DNA of 64,000 bases from the NCBI RefSeq assembly GCF_040409955.1, contig NZ_CP123388.1, positions 191,258 to 255,257 on the forward strand. The letters are read 5' to 3'. The position numbers and the translations under genes were made by a program. The DNA comes from Salipiger sp. H15. Lineage in GTDB: Bacteria > Pseudomonadota > Alphaproteobacteria > Rhodobacterales > Rhodobacteraceae. Positions within the stretch are counted from its first letter, which is position 1; the number at the start of each line of letters is the position of its first letter. Positions 43,293 to 53,741 of the stretch are shown here, in pieces. The notes beneath the pieces were generated by a model. It was not told the origin of the DNA. It worked only from the letters and a program-made list of their open reading frames with translations, and searched no databases.

Positions 43293-44585
43293 ATGACTTC
43301 GACCCGTATCGACCGGCGCCGGCTTCTCGGCACCGGGCTGGCGATGGCCGGCCTGCCGCTTCTGGGAGCGCGCGGCGCCTTCGCGCAGCAGGGTGGCAAT
43401 ATCCGCATGATCTGGTGGGGCGGAGACGAGCGCGCGCGGCGCACCAACGCCGCCATCGACAAGTTCAGGGCCGCCAACCCCGAAGCCTCGGTGGAGGCGG
43501 AATTCATGGGCTGGGACGACTACTGGGCGCGGCTGGCGACCCAGGTCGCCGGCGGCAATGCGCCCGATTTCATCCAGATGGACTACCGCTACATGTTCGA
43601 ATACGCGCGGCGCGACGCGATCCGCCCGCTTGACGAATTCCTTGGCGCGGAACTCGACATCGCCGATTTCGGGCAGGTCAACCTCGACAGCTGCTCGGTG
43701 GACGGCAAGCTCTACGGCGGCAACGTCGGGGTCAACGCCTTCTCGGTGGTCTACGATGCCAAGGCCTGGGACGAGGCCGGGGCAGAGGCGCCGTCGCTCG
43801 GCACGAGCTGGGACGGCTTTGCCGAGAAATGCGCCGCCTTCGCCGCCGGGAACAGCCGCAGCCGCGTTTACGCGACCGCCGACGGCAGCGGCCAGGAGGG
43901 GCTCTTCGAGGTCTGGCTGCGCACCCAGGGCAAGGCCCTCTACACGCCCGAGGGCATGCTCGGCTACGACGCCGCGGACGCGGGCCGCTGGTTCGCCTAC
44001 TGGGCCGAGATGCGCAAGGCCAAGAGCTGCGTGCCCGCCGACGTGCAGGCGCTCTACAAGAACTCGCCCGAGACCGCGCCGATCGTCTCGGGCAGCGCAG
44101 TGACCGATTTCGCCCACTCCAACCAGTTCGAGTCCTACCAGAAGCTGGTGCAGGCCGAGCTTTCGGTGGTCGGCGCGCCGGTACTCGAGGGTGGCCAGCC
44201 GGGCCAGTACCTCAAGCCTTCGCAGATGTTCTCGATCTCCTCGACCTCGAAGGAGCCGGCACTCGCGGCGCGGATGATCAACTTCCTGATCCGCGATCCC
44301 GAGGGTGCGCGCCTGCTCGGCCTCGACCGCGGCGTGCCCGCCTCGCCGGAGATCCGCGAGGCGATCCTGCCCGATCTCAACGACAGCGGCCGCAAGGTGG
44401 TCGAGCTGATCTCCAGCCTGACGCCGCAGATCGGTGCGCTGCCCCCGGCCCCGCCGAAGGGCGCGGGCGAGATCAACGCGGTGCAGATCCGCGTCAGCCA
44501 GGAAGTGGGTTTCGAGGCCGTCTCGCCGGAAGAGGGCGGCGCGGCGCTGGTCGACGAGGCCGCCGCGATCCTGAAGCGGGCCTGA
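43293..44585 (+). CDS. Tat-exported sugar ABC substrate-binding protein
   Basis: A 430-residue family 1 extracellular solute-binding protein. A twin-arginine signal ([15 protein letters not shown] near 6-20, ending near GAFAQQ) is evident. Mature motifs [20 protein letters not shown] and [12 protein letters not shown] helices suit oligosaccharide binders. It is followed after 3 bases by a permease. With the downstream GH105 enzyme it points to oligosaccharides with unsaturated uronic ends (pectin- or ulvan-type). Confidence 0.87.
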   Translation: MTSTRIDRRRLLGTGLAMAGLPLLGARGAFAQQGGNIRMIWWGGDERARRTNAAIDKFRAANPEASVEAEFMGWDDYWARLATQVAGGNAPDFIQMDYRYMFEYARRDAIRPLDEFLGAELDIADFGQVNLDSCSVDGKLYGGNVGVNAFSVVYDAKAWDEAGAEAPSLGTSWDGFAEKCAAFAAGNSRSRVYATADGSGQEGLFEVWLRTQGKALYTPEGMLGYDAADAGRWFAYWAEMRKAKSCVPADVQALYKNSPETAPIVSGSAVTDFAHSNQFESYQKLVQAELSVVGAPVLEGGQPGQYLKPSQMFSISSTSKEPALAARMINFLIRDPEGARLLGLDRGVPASPEIREAILPDLNDSGRKVVELISSLTPQIGALPPAPPKGAGEINAVQIRVSQEVGFEAVSPEEGGAALVDEAAAILKRA

Positions 44586-44588
44586 GGC

Positions 44589-45548
44589 ATGGCCGCATCC
44601 GACGCATTCGACGGCGGGACATCCGCCTCGCGTCCGGCACCGGAGGGATGGCTCGCGCGGGCCATCCACCGGAACGGCGCGGGCTACATGTTCCTCGCGC
44701 CCTGGCTGATCGGCTTCTTCTGCCTGACGCTCGGCCCGGCGCTGGTCTCGCTCTACCTGTCCTTCACCGACTTCGACCTGCTGACCTCGCCCGAGTTCAT
44801 CGGCGCGCAGAACTACGTCCGCATGGTCACGGAGGACGCGAAATTCGCCGCGGCGATCAAGGTGACGCTCGTCTACGTGGCGCTGTCGGTGCCGCTCAAG
44901 CTGGCCTTCGCGCTGGCGATCGCCATGGTGCTCAACCGCGGCATGCGGGCCCTGCCGGCCTATCGCGCGATCTTCTACCTGCCCTCGCTGCTTGGCACCT
45001 CGGTCGCCATCGCGGTGCTCTGGCGGCAGCTCTTCGCGGCGGACGGGCTGGTGAACTCGCTGCTGGCGATGGTCGGCATCGAGGGGCCGAGCTGGATCTC
45101 GAACCCCAACTACTCGCTCTACACGCTGGTGGTGCTCTCGGTCTGGCAGTTCGGCTCGCCGATGATCATCTTCCTCGCCGGCCTGCGCCAGATCCCCGCC
45201 GACATGTACGAGGCCGCGAGCCTCGACGGCGCCTCGCCGCGGCGGCAGTTCCTGCGCATCACCCTGCCGCTGCTCTCGCCGGTGATCTTCTTCAACTTCG
45301 TGATCCAGACGATCGAGGCATTCAAGGCCTTCACCCCGGCCTTCGTCATCTCGGGCGGCTCGGGCGGGCCGCTGAAATCCACCTACCTGCTGCCGATGTA
45401 CATCTACGACGAGGCCTTCCGCCGCTTCGACATGGGCTATGCCTCGACCCTCGCCTGGGTGCTCTTCGTGATCATCATGGTGCTGACCCTCGCGGCCTTC
45501 TGGTCCTCGAAGAAGTGGGTCTACTACGCCGGCGACAAGCGGAGCTGA
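44589..45548 (+). CDS. Sugar ABC transporter permease, MalF/UgpA type
   Basis: A 319-residue permease with six predicted helices after an N-terminal cytoplasmic tail. The EAA loop is [20 protein letters not shown]. It starts 3 bases after the binding-protein stop and is followed by the second permease after 2 bases. Confidence 0.9.
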   Translation: MAASDAFDGGTSASRPAPEGWLARAIHRNGAGYMFLAPWLIGFFCLTLGPALVSLYLSFTDFDLLTSPEFIGAQNYVRMVTEDAKFAAAIKVTLVYVALSVPLKLAFALAIAMVLNRGMRALPAYRAIFYLPSLLGTSVAIAVLWRQLFAADGLVNSLLAMVGIEGPSWISNPNYSLYTLVVLSVWQFGSPMIIFLAGLRQIPADMYEAASLDGASPRRQFLRITLPLLSPVIFFNFVIQTIEAFKAFTPAFVISGGSGGPLKSTYLLPMYIYDEAFRRFDMGYASTLAWVLFVIIMVLTLAAFWSSKKWVYYAGDKRS

Positions 45549-45550
45549 AC

Positions 45551-46420
45551 ATGACCGACATCACCCATGCATCCGACGTCATGAGCGCCGCCGCCGACAG
45601 CCTCGCCGAGGCCCGCGCCGCCAACGCCCGGCAGATCCGCAAGGCCCGCATCTCGGCCGCGGTGCGCTACATCGTCCTCTTCGGCGTCGGGCTCCTGATG
45701 CTCTACCCGCTGATCTGGCTGGTGGGCGCGTCCTTCAAGACGAATGCCGAGATCTTCGCCAACCCGGGCTTCATCCCGCAGCATCCCACCGCCGAGGGCT
45801 ATGTGAAGGGCTGGGAGACCTCGACCCCCTACACCTTCGGGCGGTTCTTCCTGAACTCCTTCCTGATCATCATCCCCAAGGTGATCGGCACGGCGATCAG
45901 CTGCACCATGGTGGCCTACGGCTTCGCCCGCTTCGACTTCCCGCTGAAGAAGCTGCTGTTCGGGTCGGTCATCGCGATCCTGCTGCTGCCCAACGTGGTC
46001 ACCCGCATCCCGCAGTACATCCTCTTCCGCGACCTCGGCTGGCTCGACAGCTTCCTGCCGCTCTGGGTGCCCTCCGCCTTTGCCGGCGACGCCTTCTTCG
46101 TCTTCATGCTGGTGCAGTTCCTGCGCGCCATCCCAGGCGACATGGAAGAGGCGGCGCGGGTCGATGGTGCCAACTCCTGGCAGACGCTGGTGTTCATCGT
46201 CGTGCCGATGCTGGCCCCGGCGCTGATCTCGGTGTGCCTCTTCCAGTTCATGTGGACGATGAACGACTTCCTCGGCCCGCTGATCTACATCAGCTCGGTC
46301 GACAAGTACCCGGTCAGCCTGGCGCTGAAACTCTCGATCGACACGACCGAGGCGTTCGAATGGAACCGCATCCTCGCGATGTCCGTGCTCACCATCACGC
46401 CGGCGCTCGTCGTGTTCTTC
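45551..46420 (+). CDS. Sugar ABC transporter permease, MalG/UgpE type, C-terminus lost
   Basis: About 290 residues of a MalG-type permease with six helices and the EAA loop [20 protein letters not shown]. Family members end in roughly 12-15 more residues after the VVFF segment (a pattern like aQkyfveGi..GlKG). Here homology stops at VVFF (46420), no stop codon occurs, and the frame runs on for another 1.65 kb through damaged sequence into the oxidoreductase remnant to 48070. The predicted product would be an 839-residue chimera. Whether the permease still works is unclear, since only the extreme C-terminus is changed. Confidence 0.75.
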
Positions 46421-47030
46421 GAGCCCGGCGCCTTCGACCGGCCCCGGTGGGCTGCGGCAATCCACGCTCTGCATGATCGCCAAGCTCGAGAGGTCACGGC
46501 GGGGCTGATGATCGGCGGTGCACGGGATCGACCTCGACGTGGAAGAGGGCGAGTTCATGGTGCTGGTCGGCCCCTCGGGCTGCGCCAAGTCCACCACGCT
46601 GCGGATGATCGCCGGGCTCGAGGAGGTGACCTCGGGCGAGATCCGCATCGGCGACCGCATCGTCAACGCCCTGCCCCCGGGCAAGCGCCGCATCGCCATG
46701 GTGTTCCAGAACTACGCGCTCTACCCGCACATGAAGGTTCGCTCCAACCTCGCCTTCGGCCTGCGCCTCGCGCATGTGCCGAAGCCGAGCGCGAGGCCGC
46801 CGTGCAGGAGGTCGCCCGCATCCTCGAGATCGAGCCGCTGCTCGACCGCCTGCCGAAGCAGCTTCGGCGGCGCCAGCCAGCGCCAGCGCGTCGCCACCGC
46901 ATCCGGCGCATCGTGCCCGCGAAGCCCGAGGTTTTCCTCTTCGACGAGCCGCTCTCGAACCTCGACGCGGCGAGCTGCGCGTCGAGATGCGGCTCGAGAT
47001 CTCGGAGCTGCACAACGCGGCGCGATGACC
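46421..47030 (+). pseudogene. Fragmented ABC transporter ATPase (UgpC/MalK type)
   Basis: Remnants of an ATPase that should follow the permeases. First, a small piece (46440-46517) reads [17 protein letters not shown] and, after a frame change, VTAGLMIGG: a degraded Walker A region. Then a second, better copy begins at 46518 ([12 protein letters not shown], Walker [11 protein letters not shown]) and continues to about 46790. After that, recognisable pieces lie in changing frames: [31 protein letters not shown] (signature), [15 protein letters not shown] (Walker B), [17 protein letters not shown] and AMTMA. The first ~20 residues and the last ~200 residues are missing. No intact product is possible. 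Confidence 0.85.
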
Positions 47031-48070
<1,040 letters not shown>

Positions 48071-48130
48071 GGCCCTGCGGCCGTCCCGCCGGTCGCGGCG
48101 GCCGCACGCACACCTTCCGGGAGGAGACAC

Positions 48131-49255
48131 ATGTCCCTGCATCCGCTGCTGCGGCAGGACGCCCGCCTGCTGCCCCGCGCCGAGATCTGCGGCCTCATCG
48201 ACCGGCTCACCGACAATCTCGTCGGCATCACCGACACCACCGGCGAGTTCCTGCTGCACCTCGACGACGGGCGGGTCATCGACACCAAGGGCTGGGCCGG
48301 ATGGGAATGGACCCACGGCATCGGCCTCTACGGGCTGCTCACCTACTGGCAGCTGACCGGCAATCCGCGCGCGATGGAGATCATCCGCGGCTGGTTCGAG
48401 GACCGCCTCGCCGAGGGCACGCCGACCAAGAACGTCAACACCGTCGCCCCCTTCCTCGTGGCCGCGCATCTCTACGAGCTGGACCGCGACCCGAAATGGC
48501 TGCCCTACCTCGACACGTGGGCGGACTGGGTGATGCACGGTATGCCGAGGGTAGAGGGCGGCGGGCTGCAGCACATCGTCTACGACGCGGTCAACCCGGG
48601 GCAGATGTGGGACGACACGCTGATGATGGCGGTCCTGCCGCTGGCCAAGATCGGCCTCGTGCTGGGCCGCCCCGAGTACATCGACGAAGCCAAGTACCAG
48701 TTCCTGACCCACGCCCAGTACCTTGCCGACACCCGGAGCGGCCTCTGGTTCCACGGCTGGAGCTTCGAGGGCAACCACAACTTCGCCGGCGCGCTCTGGG
48801 CCCGCGGCAATGCCTGGGTCACCATGGTGATCCCCGAGTTCATCGAGCTGCTCGACCTCAAGGAAGGCGATCCCGTCCGCCGTCACCTGCAGGCGCTGCT
48901 CGGGCGTCAGGCCGAGGCGCTGCGGCGCACGCAGGATGCCTCGGGGCTCTGGCACACGCTGCTCGATGATCCGCAGAGCTACCTCGAGGCCTCGGCCACC
49001 GCCGGCTTCGGCTACGGGCTGCTCAAGGCGGTGCGCAAGCGGTACATCGGCAGCGAGTTCACCCCGGTGGCCGAGCGCGCGGTCAAGGCCGTCATCGACA
49101 ACATCTCTCCCGAGGGGGAGCTGCGAAACGTCTCCTTCGGCACGGCGATGGGCGCGGATCTCGACCATTACCGCCAGATCCGGCTGACCTCGATGCCCTA
49201 CGGTCAGGCGATGGCGATGGTCTGCCTCGGCGAATACCTGCGGACCTACATCTGA
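48131..49255 (+). CDS. Glycoside hydrolase family 105/88 (unsaturated uronyl hydrolase)
   Basis: A 374-residue (alpha/alpha)6-barrel hydrolase of the GH105/GH88 group, which removes 4,5-unsaturated uronic acid from the non-reducing end of oligosaccharides produced by lyases. Characteristic segments are GWAGWEWTHGIGLYG near 56, MWDDTLMMAVLPLAKIG near 161 (catalytic Asp) and ALWARGNAWVTMV near 222. No signal peptide, so it acts in the cytoplasm on imported sugars. GGGAGGAG precedes the ATG. It ends the damaged sugar cluster and converges on the AraC gene. Confidence 0.87.
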   Translation: MSLHPLLRQDARLLPRAEICGLIDRLTDNLVGITDTTGEFLLHLDDGRVIDTKGWAGWEWTHGIGLYGLLTYWQLTGNPRAMEIIRGWFEDRLAEGTPTKNVNTVAPFLVAAHLYELDRDPKWLPYLDTWADWVMHGMPRVEGGGLQHIVYDAVNPGQMWDDTLMMAVLPLAKIGLVLGRPEYIDEAKYQFLTHAQYLADTRSGLWFHGWSFEGNHNFAGALWARGNAWVTMVIPEFIELLDLKEGDPVRRHLQALLGRQAEALRRTQDASGLWHTLLDDPQSYLEASATAGFGYGLLKAVRKRYIGSEFTPVAERAVKAVIDNISPEGELRNVSFGTAMGADLDHYRQIRLTSMPYGQAMAMVCLGEYLRTYI

Positions 49256-49283
49256 GCGGTCGCGCTGAACCCGGCGCCGCCCC

Positions 49284-50312
49284 TCAGGACCTCAGCGCGG
49301 CACGGAGCGTCGCGACGGGAGCGCAGCCGAACCGCTTGCGGTAGTGCTCCGAGAAGCGCCCGAGGTGGAAGAATCCGAGCCCGGTCGCGACCTCGGTGAC
49401 CCGGGTCTCTGGCGCGGGGTTCGACAGTTCTTCCCAGGCCCTGTCGAGCCGCATGTCGCGCAGCACGGTCATCGGGCCGCAGCCATGGCAGGCGCGGAAC
49501 GCGGCCTGCAGCGTCCGCACGCTGGTGCCCGCGGCGCGGGCGATGTCCTCGATCATCAGCGGAGCGCCGAGGTTCTCGCGCATGAAGCCCTCGGCAAGCC
49601 GCATCACCCGCGGCGCGTAGGCGCCACGCGCGCTCTCCTCCTGCGGGCCGAGCTGCGACTGCAGCAGGCCGACCAGCAGCGTGCGCTCGAGCTGCCGCCC
49701 CAGCGCCGAGCCGCGCGCCAGCGGCTCGGCGCCGCGCCGCGTCTCGGAGATCACGAACTCGAGCAGGCCGAGAAAGGACCTCCCCTCGCCGCCAGCGAGC
49801 CCCCGCGCACCGTCGAAGCGCAGCGCCGCCCCCTGCGGCAGCCCGAACTCGGCATGGGCCGCCTGCATCAGCGCCGCGCGGTCGATCTGCAGCATCAGCT
49901 GCACGCAGTGCTCGCTCCAGATCATGCTGACGTCGTCGTCGGGATTGAGCACGCCGCCGCTGCCGCCGCCGATCTCGTAGCCCCCCGCACGCGTGCCGAT
50001 CGAGGCATGACCCCGCAGCGGGAACTGGAAGAGATAGAAGCGTTCGAGCGGGCCCGGCGCGATCTGCGCCTTGGCGCCGTAAGTGAGCACGTTGATCGAG
50101 AGGTCCTGCCCGTCGAGCCGGTTGTGCCGCGCCGCAAGCGGGTCGCGCCCCACCACCTCGAGACGGTGGTCGCAATAGACCCGCGCCACCCGTTCGCGCG
50201 CCTCATCCAGGTCGCCGGTCGCGAACAGCGGGTGGCTGCCGAGCGGCAGACCCTCCGGGCAATCGGGGCTGAGCGGGAGCGTTTCCATGGCCGCGCCGAG
50301 AGTTTCCTTCAT
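49284..50312 (-). CDS. AraC-family regulator (IifR-like position)
   Basis: A 342-residue AraC regulator: N-terminal AraC-binding-like ligand domain and C-terminal double helix-turn-helix (last ~100 residues, with IEDIARAAGTSVRTLQAAFR and TEVATGLGFFHLGRFSEHYR). The start ATG 50312 is preferred over a TTG at 50354, which would lie inside the direct repeat. It is divergent from an SDR plus StyAB-like pair; in Acinetobacter indole clusters (iif) an AraC protein likewise controls an SDR, a StyA-like oxygenase and a flavin reductase. Confidence 0.83.
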   Translation of the reverse strand: MKETLGAAMETLPLSPDCPEGLPLGSHPLFATGDLDEARERVARVYCDHRLEVVGRDPLAARHNRLDGQDLSINVLTYGAKAQIAPGPLERFYLFQFPLRGHASIGTRAGGYEIGGGSGGVLNPDDDVSMIWSEHCVQLMLQIDRAALMQAAHAEFGLPQGAALRFDGARGLAGGEGRSFLGLLEFVISETRRGAEPLARGSALGRQLERTLLVGLLQSQLGPQEESARGAYAPRVMRLAEGFMRENLGAPLMIEDIARAAGTSVRTLQAAFRACHGCGPMTVLRDMRLDRAWEELSNPAPETRVTEVATGLGFFHLGRFSEHYRKRFGCAPVATLRAALRS

Positions 50313-50327
50313 CCCTGAAGCATAATT

Positions 50328-50361
50328 TGCGCAATCCGGATCCCGGCTGCGCAATCAGGAT
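50328..50361. promoter_or_regulatory. AraC-type direct repeat
   Basis: TGCGCAATCCGGAT (50328-50341) and TGCGCAATCAGGAT (50348-50361) are 13/14 identical and spaced by 20 bases, the two-turn phasing typical of AraC half-sites. They lie between the AraC gene and the divergent SDR-StyAB operon. Confidence 0.6.
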
Positions 50362-50425
50362 AGCGCGGATCACCGGCGGCCCTGCAAGCTTTCTTTTCAG
50401 AAAAATGACAAACGGGGAGCGCGCG

Positions 50426-51202
50426 ATGCGTGGATTGAAAGACAAGGTCGCGATCGTGCCGGGCGGTGCCACCAAAATCGGCGTTGCCGTGGTCGAGGCG
50501 TTCAGATCGCACGGGGTAAAGGTCGTCGTCGCCGATATCGACGGCGAGAACGGCCAGAGGCTCGAGACCGAGGGCGTGGTCTTCGTCCAGGCTGACCTGC
50601 GCTCGGACGAGGATATCGCGCGGGTGGTGCAGGTGGCCAAGGACCGGTTCGGGCGCATCGACTTCCTGGTGAACGTCGCCGCCACTTACCTCGACAACGG
50701 CGCCGAGAGCACCCGCGCCGAGTGGCTCGATGCTTTGGATGTGAACCTTGTCGGCTCGGTCATGCTGATGCAGGCCGCCCGCGACGAGCTGCGCAAGACC
50801 AAGGGCGCCATCGTCAATTTCGGCTCGATCTCGGCCCGCGTTGCGCAGACCGGCCGCTGGCTCTACCCGGTGTCCAAGGCGGCGATCCTGCAGCTCACCC
50901 GCAACCAGGCGATGGATCTCGCGCCCGACGGCATCCGGGTGAACGCGGTCTCGCCCGGCTGGACCTGGTCGAACATCATGGACAGCCTCACGGGGGGCGA
51001 CCGCGCCAAGACCGACGGGGTCGGCGCGGACTTCCACCTCTTCCCGCGGGTCGGCGACCCCGAGGAGGTCGCCTCGACGATCATGTTCCTCTGCTCGGAC
51101 GAGGCCAGCTTCGTCACCGGCACCGACATCCGGGTCGACGGCGGCTACACCGCCATGGGCCCCGAGCGCGCCGAGCCGGCGATCCCGCGGCTCATGGACT
51201 GA
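50426..51202 (+). CDS. Short-chain dehydrogenase/reductase (IifB-like position)
   Basis: A 258-residue SDR with a slightly unusual nucleotide motif (PGGATKIG in place of TGxxxGIG), catalytic Ser in NFGSISAR, and Tyr/Lys in YPVSK. GGGGAG precedes ATG 50426. First gene of the operon with the StyA/StyB-like pair. In iif-type indole pathways an SDR oxidises 2,3-dihydroxyindoline formed after indole oxygenation; the same role is inferred here from gene order. Confidence 0.82.
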   Translation: MRGLKDKVAIVPGGATKIGVAVVEAFRSHGVKVVVADIDGENGQRLETEGVVFVQADLRSDEDIARVVQVAKDRFGRIDFLVNVAATYLDNGAESTRAEWLDALDVNLVGSVMLMQAARDELRKTKGAIVNFGSISARVAQTGRWLYPVSKAAILQLTRNQAMDLAPDGIRVNAVSPGWTWSNIMDSLTGGDRAKTDGVGADFHLFPRVGDPEEVASTIMFLCSDEASFVTGTDIRVDGGYTAMGPERAEPAIPRLMD

Positions 51203-51240
51203 CCCCGGCCGCACCGAAGACCAGTCAACAGGAGAGAAGA

Positions 51241-52470
51241 ATGAAACGCATTTCCATCGTGGGCGGGGGCCAGTCCGGCCTGCAGCTCGGCATCGGGCTC
51301 CTGCAGAAGGGCTACGAGGTCAGGATCATCCAGGACCGCACCGGCGCGCAGATCGCCGAGGGGCGCGTCATGTCCTCGCAATGCCAGTTCGACGCGGCGC
51401 TGCAGCTCGAGCGCGACCTCGGGATCAACTTCTGGGAAGAGGACTGCCCGCCGGTCGAGGGCATCTCGTTCAGCGTCCCGAACCCCGAGGGGCCGGGCAA
51501 GGTCATCGACTGGGCGGCGCGGCTCGACAGCAAGGCGCAGTCGATCGACCAGCGGGTGAAGATGCCCCGCTGGATCGCGGAGTTCGAGCGGCTCGGCGGC
51601 AAGATGGAGATCGCCACCGCCGACATCGCCGCGCTCGAGCGCGAGGCGAAATCCGCGGACCTGGTGATCGTCGCCTCGGGCAAGGGCGAGGTCGGCAAGC
51701 TCTTCGAGCGCGACGCCGACCGCTCGCCCTTCGCGGCGCCGCAGCGCGCCCTCGCCCTGACCTACGTGCACGGCATGACCCCGCGCCCCGAGCATTCGGC
51801 GGTGAACTTCAACCTGATCCCGGGCGTCGGCGAATATTTCGTCTTCCCCGCACTGACCCTCTCCGGACCCTGCGAGATCATGGTGTTCGAGGGCATCCCC
51901 GAGGGTCCGATGGATTGCTGGGCGGACGTGACCGGCCCGGCCGGGCACCTCGCCCGCTCGAAGCAGATCCTCGACACCTTCCTGCCCTGGGAGGCGGCAC
52001 GCTGCCAGAAGATCGAGCTGACCGACGGCAACGGCATCCTTGCCGGGCGCTTCCCCCCGACCGTGCGCAAACCCGTCGGCACCCTGCCCTCGGGCGCCAA
52101 GGTGCTCGGCCTCGGCGACGCGGTCTGCCTCAACGACCCGATCACCGGCCAGGGCGCGAACAATGCCGCCAAGGCGGCGGCGGTCTACCTCGAGGCCATC
52201 TTCGCGCGCGGCGAGCGTCCCTTCGACGAGGCCTGGATGCGCGCGACCTTCGAGACCTTCTGGAGCTACGCGCAATGGGTCGTGCGCTGGACCAACATGA
52301 TGCTGCTGCCGCCGCCGCCCTTCGTGCTCGAACTGATGGGCTCGGCGCAGGGGCTGCCGGATCTCGCGCGCCGCATCGCCAACGGCTTCGACGACCCGCG
52401 CGACTTCTTCCCCTGGTTCGCCGATCCCGCCGCCGCCGGGGACTACCTGACCTCGCTCAAGGCAGCCTGA
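51241..52470 (+). CDS. StyA-type flavin monooxygenase (indole/styrene monooxygenase, oxygenase component)
   Basis: A 409-residue group E flavoprotein monooxygenase, close to the ~415 residues of styrene monooxygenase StyA. The FAD motif ISIVGGGQSGLQLGIGLL is at the N-terminus and the second FAD segment LGLGDAVCLNDPITGQGANN near 290. It uses reduced FAD supplied by the adjacent reductase to epoxidise an aromatic alkene or indole ring. GGAGAGAAG precedes the ATG. The AraC neighbour, the SDR and the downstream isatin-hydrolase-like and anthraniloyl-CoA-type genes favour indole or an indole derivative as substrate over styrene. Confidence 0.85.
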   Translation: MKRISIVGGGQSGLQLGIGLLQKGYEVRIIQDRTGAQIAEGRVMSSQCQFDAALQLERDLGINFWEEDCPPVEGISFSVPNPEGPGKVIDWAARLDSKAQSIDQRVKMPRWIAEFERLGGKMEIATADIAALEREAKSADLVIVASGKGEVGKLFERDADRSPFAAPQRALALTYVHGMTPRPEHSAVNFNLIPGVGEYFVFPALTLSGPCEIMVFEGIPEGPMDCWADVTGPAGHLARSKQILDTFLPWEAARCQKIELTDGNGILAGRFPPTVRKPVGTLPSGAKVLGLGDAVCLNDPITGQGANNAAKAAAVYLEAIFARGERPFDEAWMRATFETFWSYAQWVVRWTNMMLLPPPPFVLELMGSAQGLPDLARRIANGFDDPRDFFPWFADPAAAGDYLTSLKAA

Positions 52471-52471
52471 C

Positions 52472-52963
52472 ATGGCCGTGGACATCACGACCTTCCGCGA
52501 GACGATGGGGCTCTTTCCCGGGGCGGTGACGCTGATCACCACCGGGGCGGGCGATCTGCGGCGCGGGATCACCGCGACGGCGGTCTGCTCGGTGAGCGAC
52601 AGTCCCCCGAGCCTGCTGGCCTGCGTCAACCGCCGCACCGGCACCTGCCAGGAGATCGCGCGCAGCGGGCGCTTCAGCGTCCAGCTGCTCGGGCAGGACC
52701 AGGCGGACGTGGCCATGGCCTTTGCCGGCGCGCAGGGGCAGAGCGGCGTCGAGAAGTTCTTCGCGGGGACATGGTCCTGCTGTCCGCTCGGCCTGCCCCG
52801 GCTCCAAGGCGCGCTGGCCTCGATCTCCTGCGAGGTGGTCACCGCCACCGACGCGGGCAGCCACACGGTCTTCATCGGCCGCATCGAGCATGTCGCCATC
52901 GCGGGGGGCGAGGCGCTGGTCTTCGCCCGCTCGAAGTTCCACCGGCTGGAATGCGTCGCCTGA
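52472..52963 (+). CDS. Flavin reductase, StyB/HpaC type
   Basis: A 163-residue flavin reductase-like FMN/FAD-binding protein (StyB is about 170 residues). Segments TTGAGDLRRGITATAVCSVS and PPSLLACVNRRTGTC are the flavin-binding marks of the family. It starts one base after the oxygenase stop and supplies reduced FAD to it. A strong hairpin terminator follows. Confidence 0.88.
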   Translation: MAVDITTFRETMGLFPGAVTLITTGAGDLRRGITATAVCSVSDSPPSLLACVNRRTGTCQEIARSGRFSVQLLGQDQADVAMAFAGAQGQSGVEKFFAGTWSCCPLGLPRLQGALASISCEVVTATDAGSHTVFIGRIEHVAIAGGEALVFARSKFHRLECVA

Positions 52964-52990
52964 CGCACTTCTCCACGGCACAAAAGCAAG

Positions 52991-53025
52991 GCGCCCCGGC
53001 AGTTCCCTGCCGGGGCGCTTTCGAT
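52991..53025 (+). terminator. Rho-independent terminator after StyB-like gene
   Basis: Perfect 12-base stem GCGCCCCGGCAG / CTGCCGGGGCGC (52991-53002, 53007-53018) with a TTCC loop, followed by TTTCGATTT. It ends the SDR-StyAB operon 28 bases after its last stop codon. Confidence 0.8.
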
Positions 53026-53045
53026 TTCGGTCCGCGCACGGTGGC

Positions 53046-53465
53046 TCAGGCGGCCATTTCCGGGTGCAGGTAGAGCTCGAGCCCCTTGCGGCAGTCATCC
53101 GGCCAGGGGTGCGACTTGTGATCCCTGGTCGAGGTCATCACGATCAACTGCTCGATGGTCCAGATCACTTCGCCCTCGACGGTCACCACGGTGTAGAGCT
53201 CGAGCGACGACTTGCCGATCCGCCGCACGTGCACGTTGAATTCGAGCACGTCACCGTAAACCGCAGGCTTCTTGAACTCGATGTTCATCTTCACGCTGGG
53301 CAGGCCGAGCTGCCGCTCGAACATCAGCTCCTTCCATGTCACGCCGAAAGAGGCGAACATGGCCTCGTTGACGTCGACGAGCATCGACAAGTAGGCGGGG
53401 TGATAGGCGATCCCCGTAAGATCGCAGTCGCCGAAACGCATGGGTTTCTGAATCGTGAACGGCAT
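53046..53465 (-). CDS. 4-Hydroxybenzoyl-CoA-type thioesterase (hotdog fold)
   Basis: A 139-residue 4HBT-family thioesterase: the active-site segment is MRFGDCDLTGIAYHPAYL (near 9-26), with Asp at the catalytic position. It hydrolyses aromatic or acyl-CoA esters. Divergent from the aminobenzoyl-CoA monooxygenase/reductase gene; a box related to the cluster's shared motif lies before its start (53543-53558). One of three thioesterases within 5 kb. Confidence 0.83.
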   Translation of the reverse strand: MPFTIQKPMRFGDCDLTGIAYHPAYLSMLVDVNEAMFASFGVTWKELMFERQLGLPSVKMNIEFKKPAVYGDVLEFNVHVRRIGKSSLELYTVVTVEGEVIWTIEQLIVMTSTRDHKSHPWPDDCRKGLELYLHPEMAA

Positions 53466-53542
53466 TCGTGCTTGCTCCGTGTCCTGCCCGACTCGGCGGT
53501 GCGTGAGGCCCGGGCGGGGCTTCGAGTCGGCGCGCCAATATG

Positions 53543-53558
53543 CTTTATGCCTAAATCA
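53543..53558. promoter_or_regulatory. Aromatic-cluster box A
   Basis: CTTTATGCCTAAATCA; its reverse complement matches the box at 60828-60847 at 12 of 16 positions. Its first ten bases (CTTTATGCCT) are repeated exactly at 60849-60858. It lies 78 bases before the thioesterase start on the minus strand. Confidence 0.4.
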
Positions 53559-53670
53559 TAGCGGCAGGAGCAGGCAGGTCAAGAAGCTCGCGGCTCGGCA
53601 TATTTTACTGGTATCATCGCGAATTTGAGCGCCGAAGTTCCGCGCGGAGCCAAAAAGAAGGGCGCGACTT

Positions 53671-53690
53671 AATTATTTTAGTCTTGAAGT
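53671..53690. promoter_or_regulatory. Aromatic-cluster box B
   Basis: AATTATTTTAGTCTTGAAGT, 18/20 identical to box C at 60828. It lies 52 bases upstream of the aminobenzoyl-CoA monooxygenase/reductase start, an AT-rich island in GC-rich DNA. Candidate operator or promoter element shared by the pathway genes. Confidence 0.6.
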
Positions 53691-53741
53691 ATCTTGCCGA
53701 GACGGTACTCTGGACGAAACCAAACAGGGAAGCTGTGTCTC

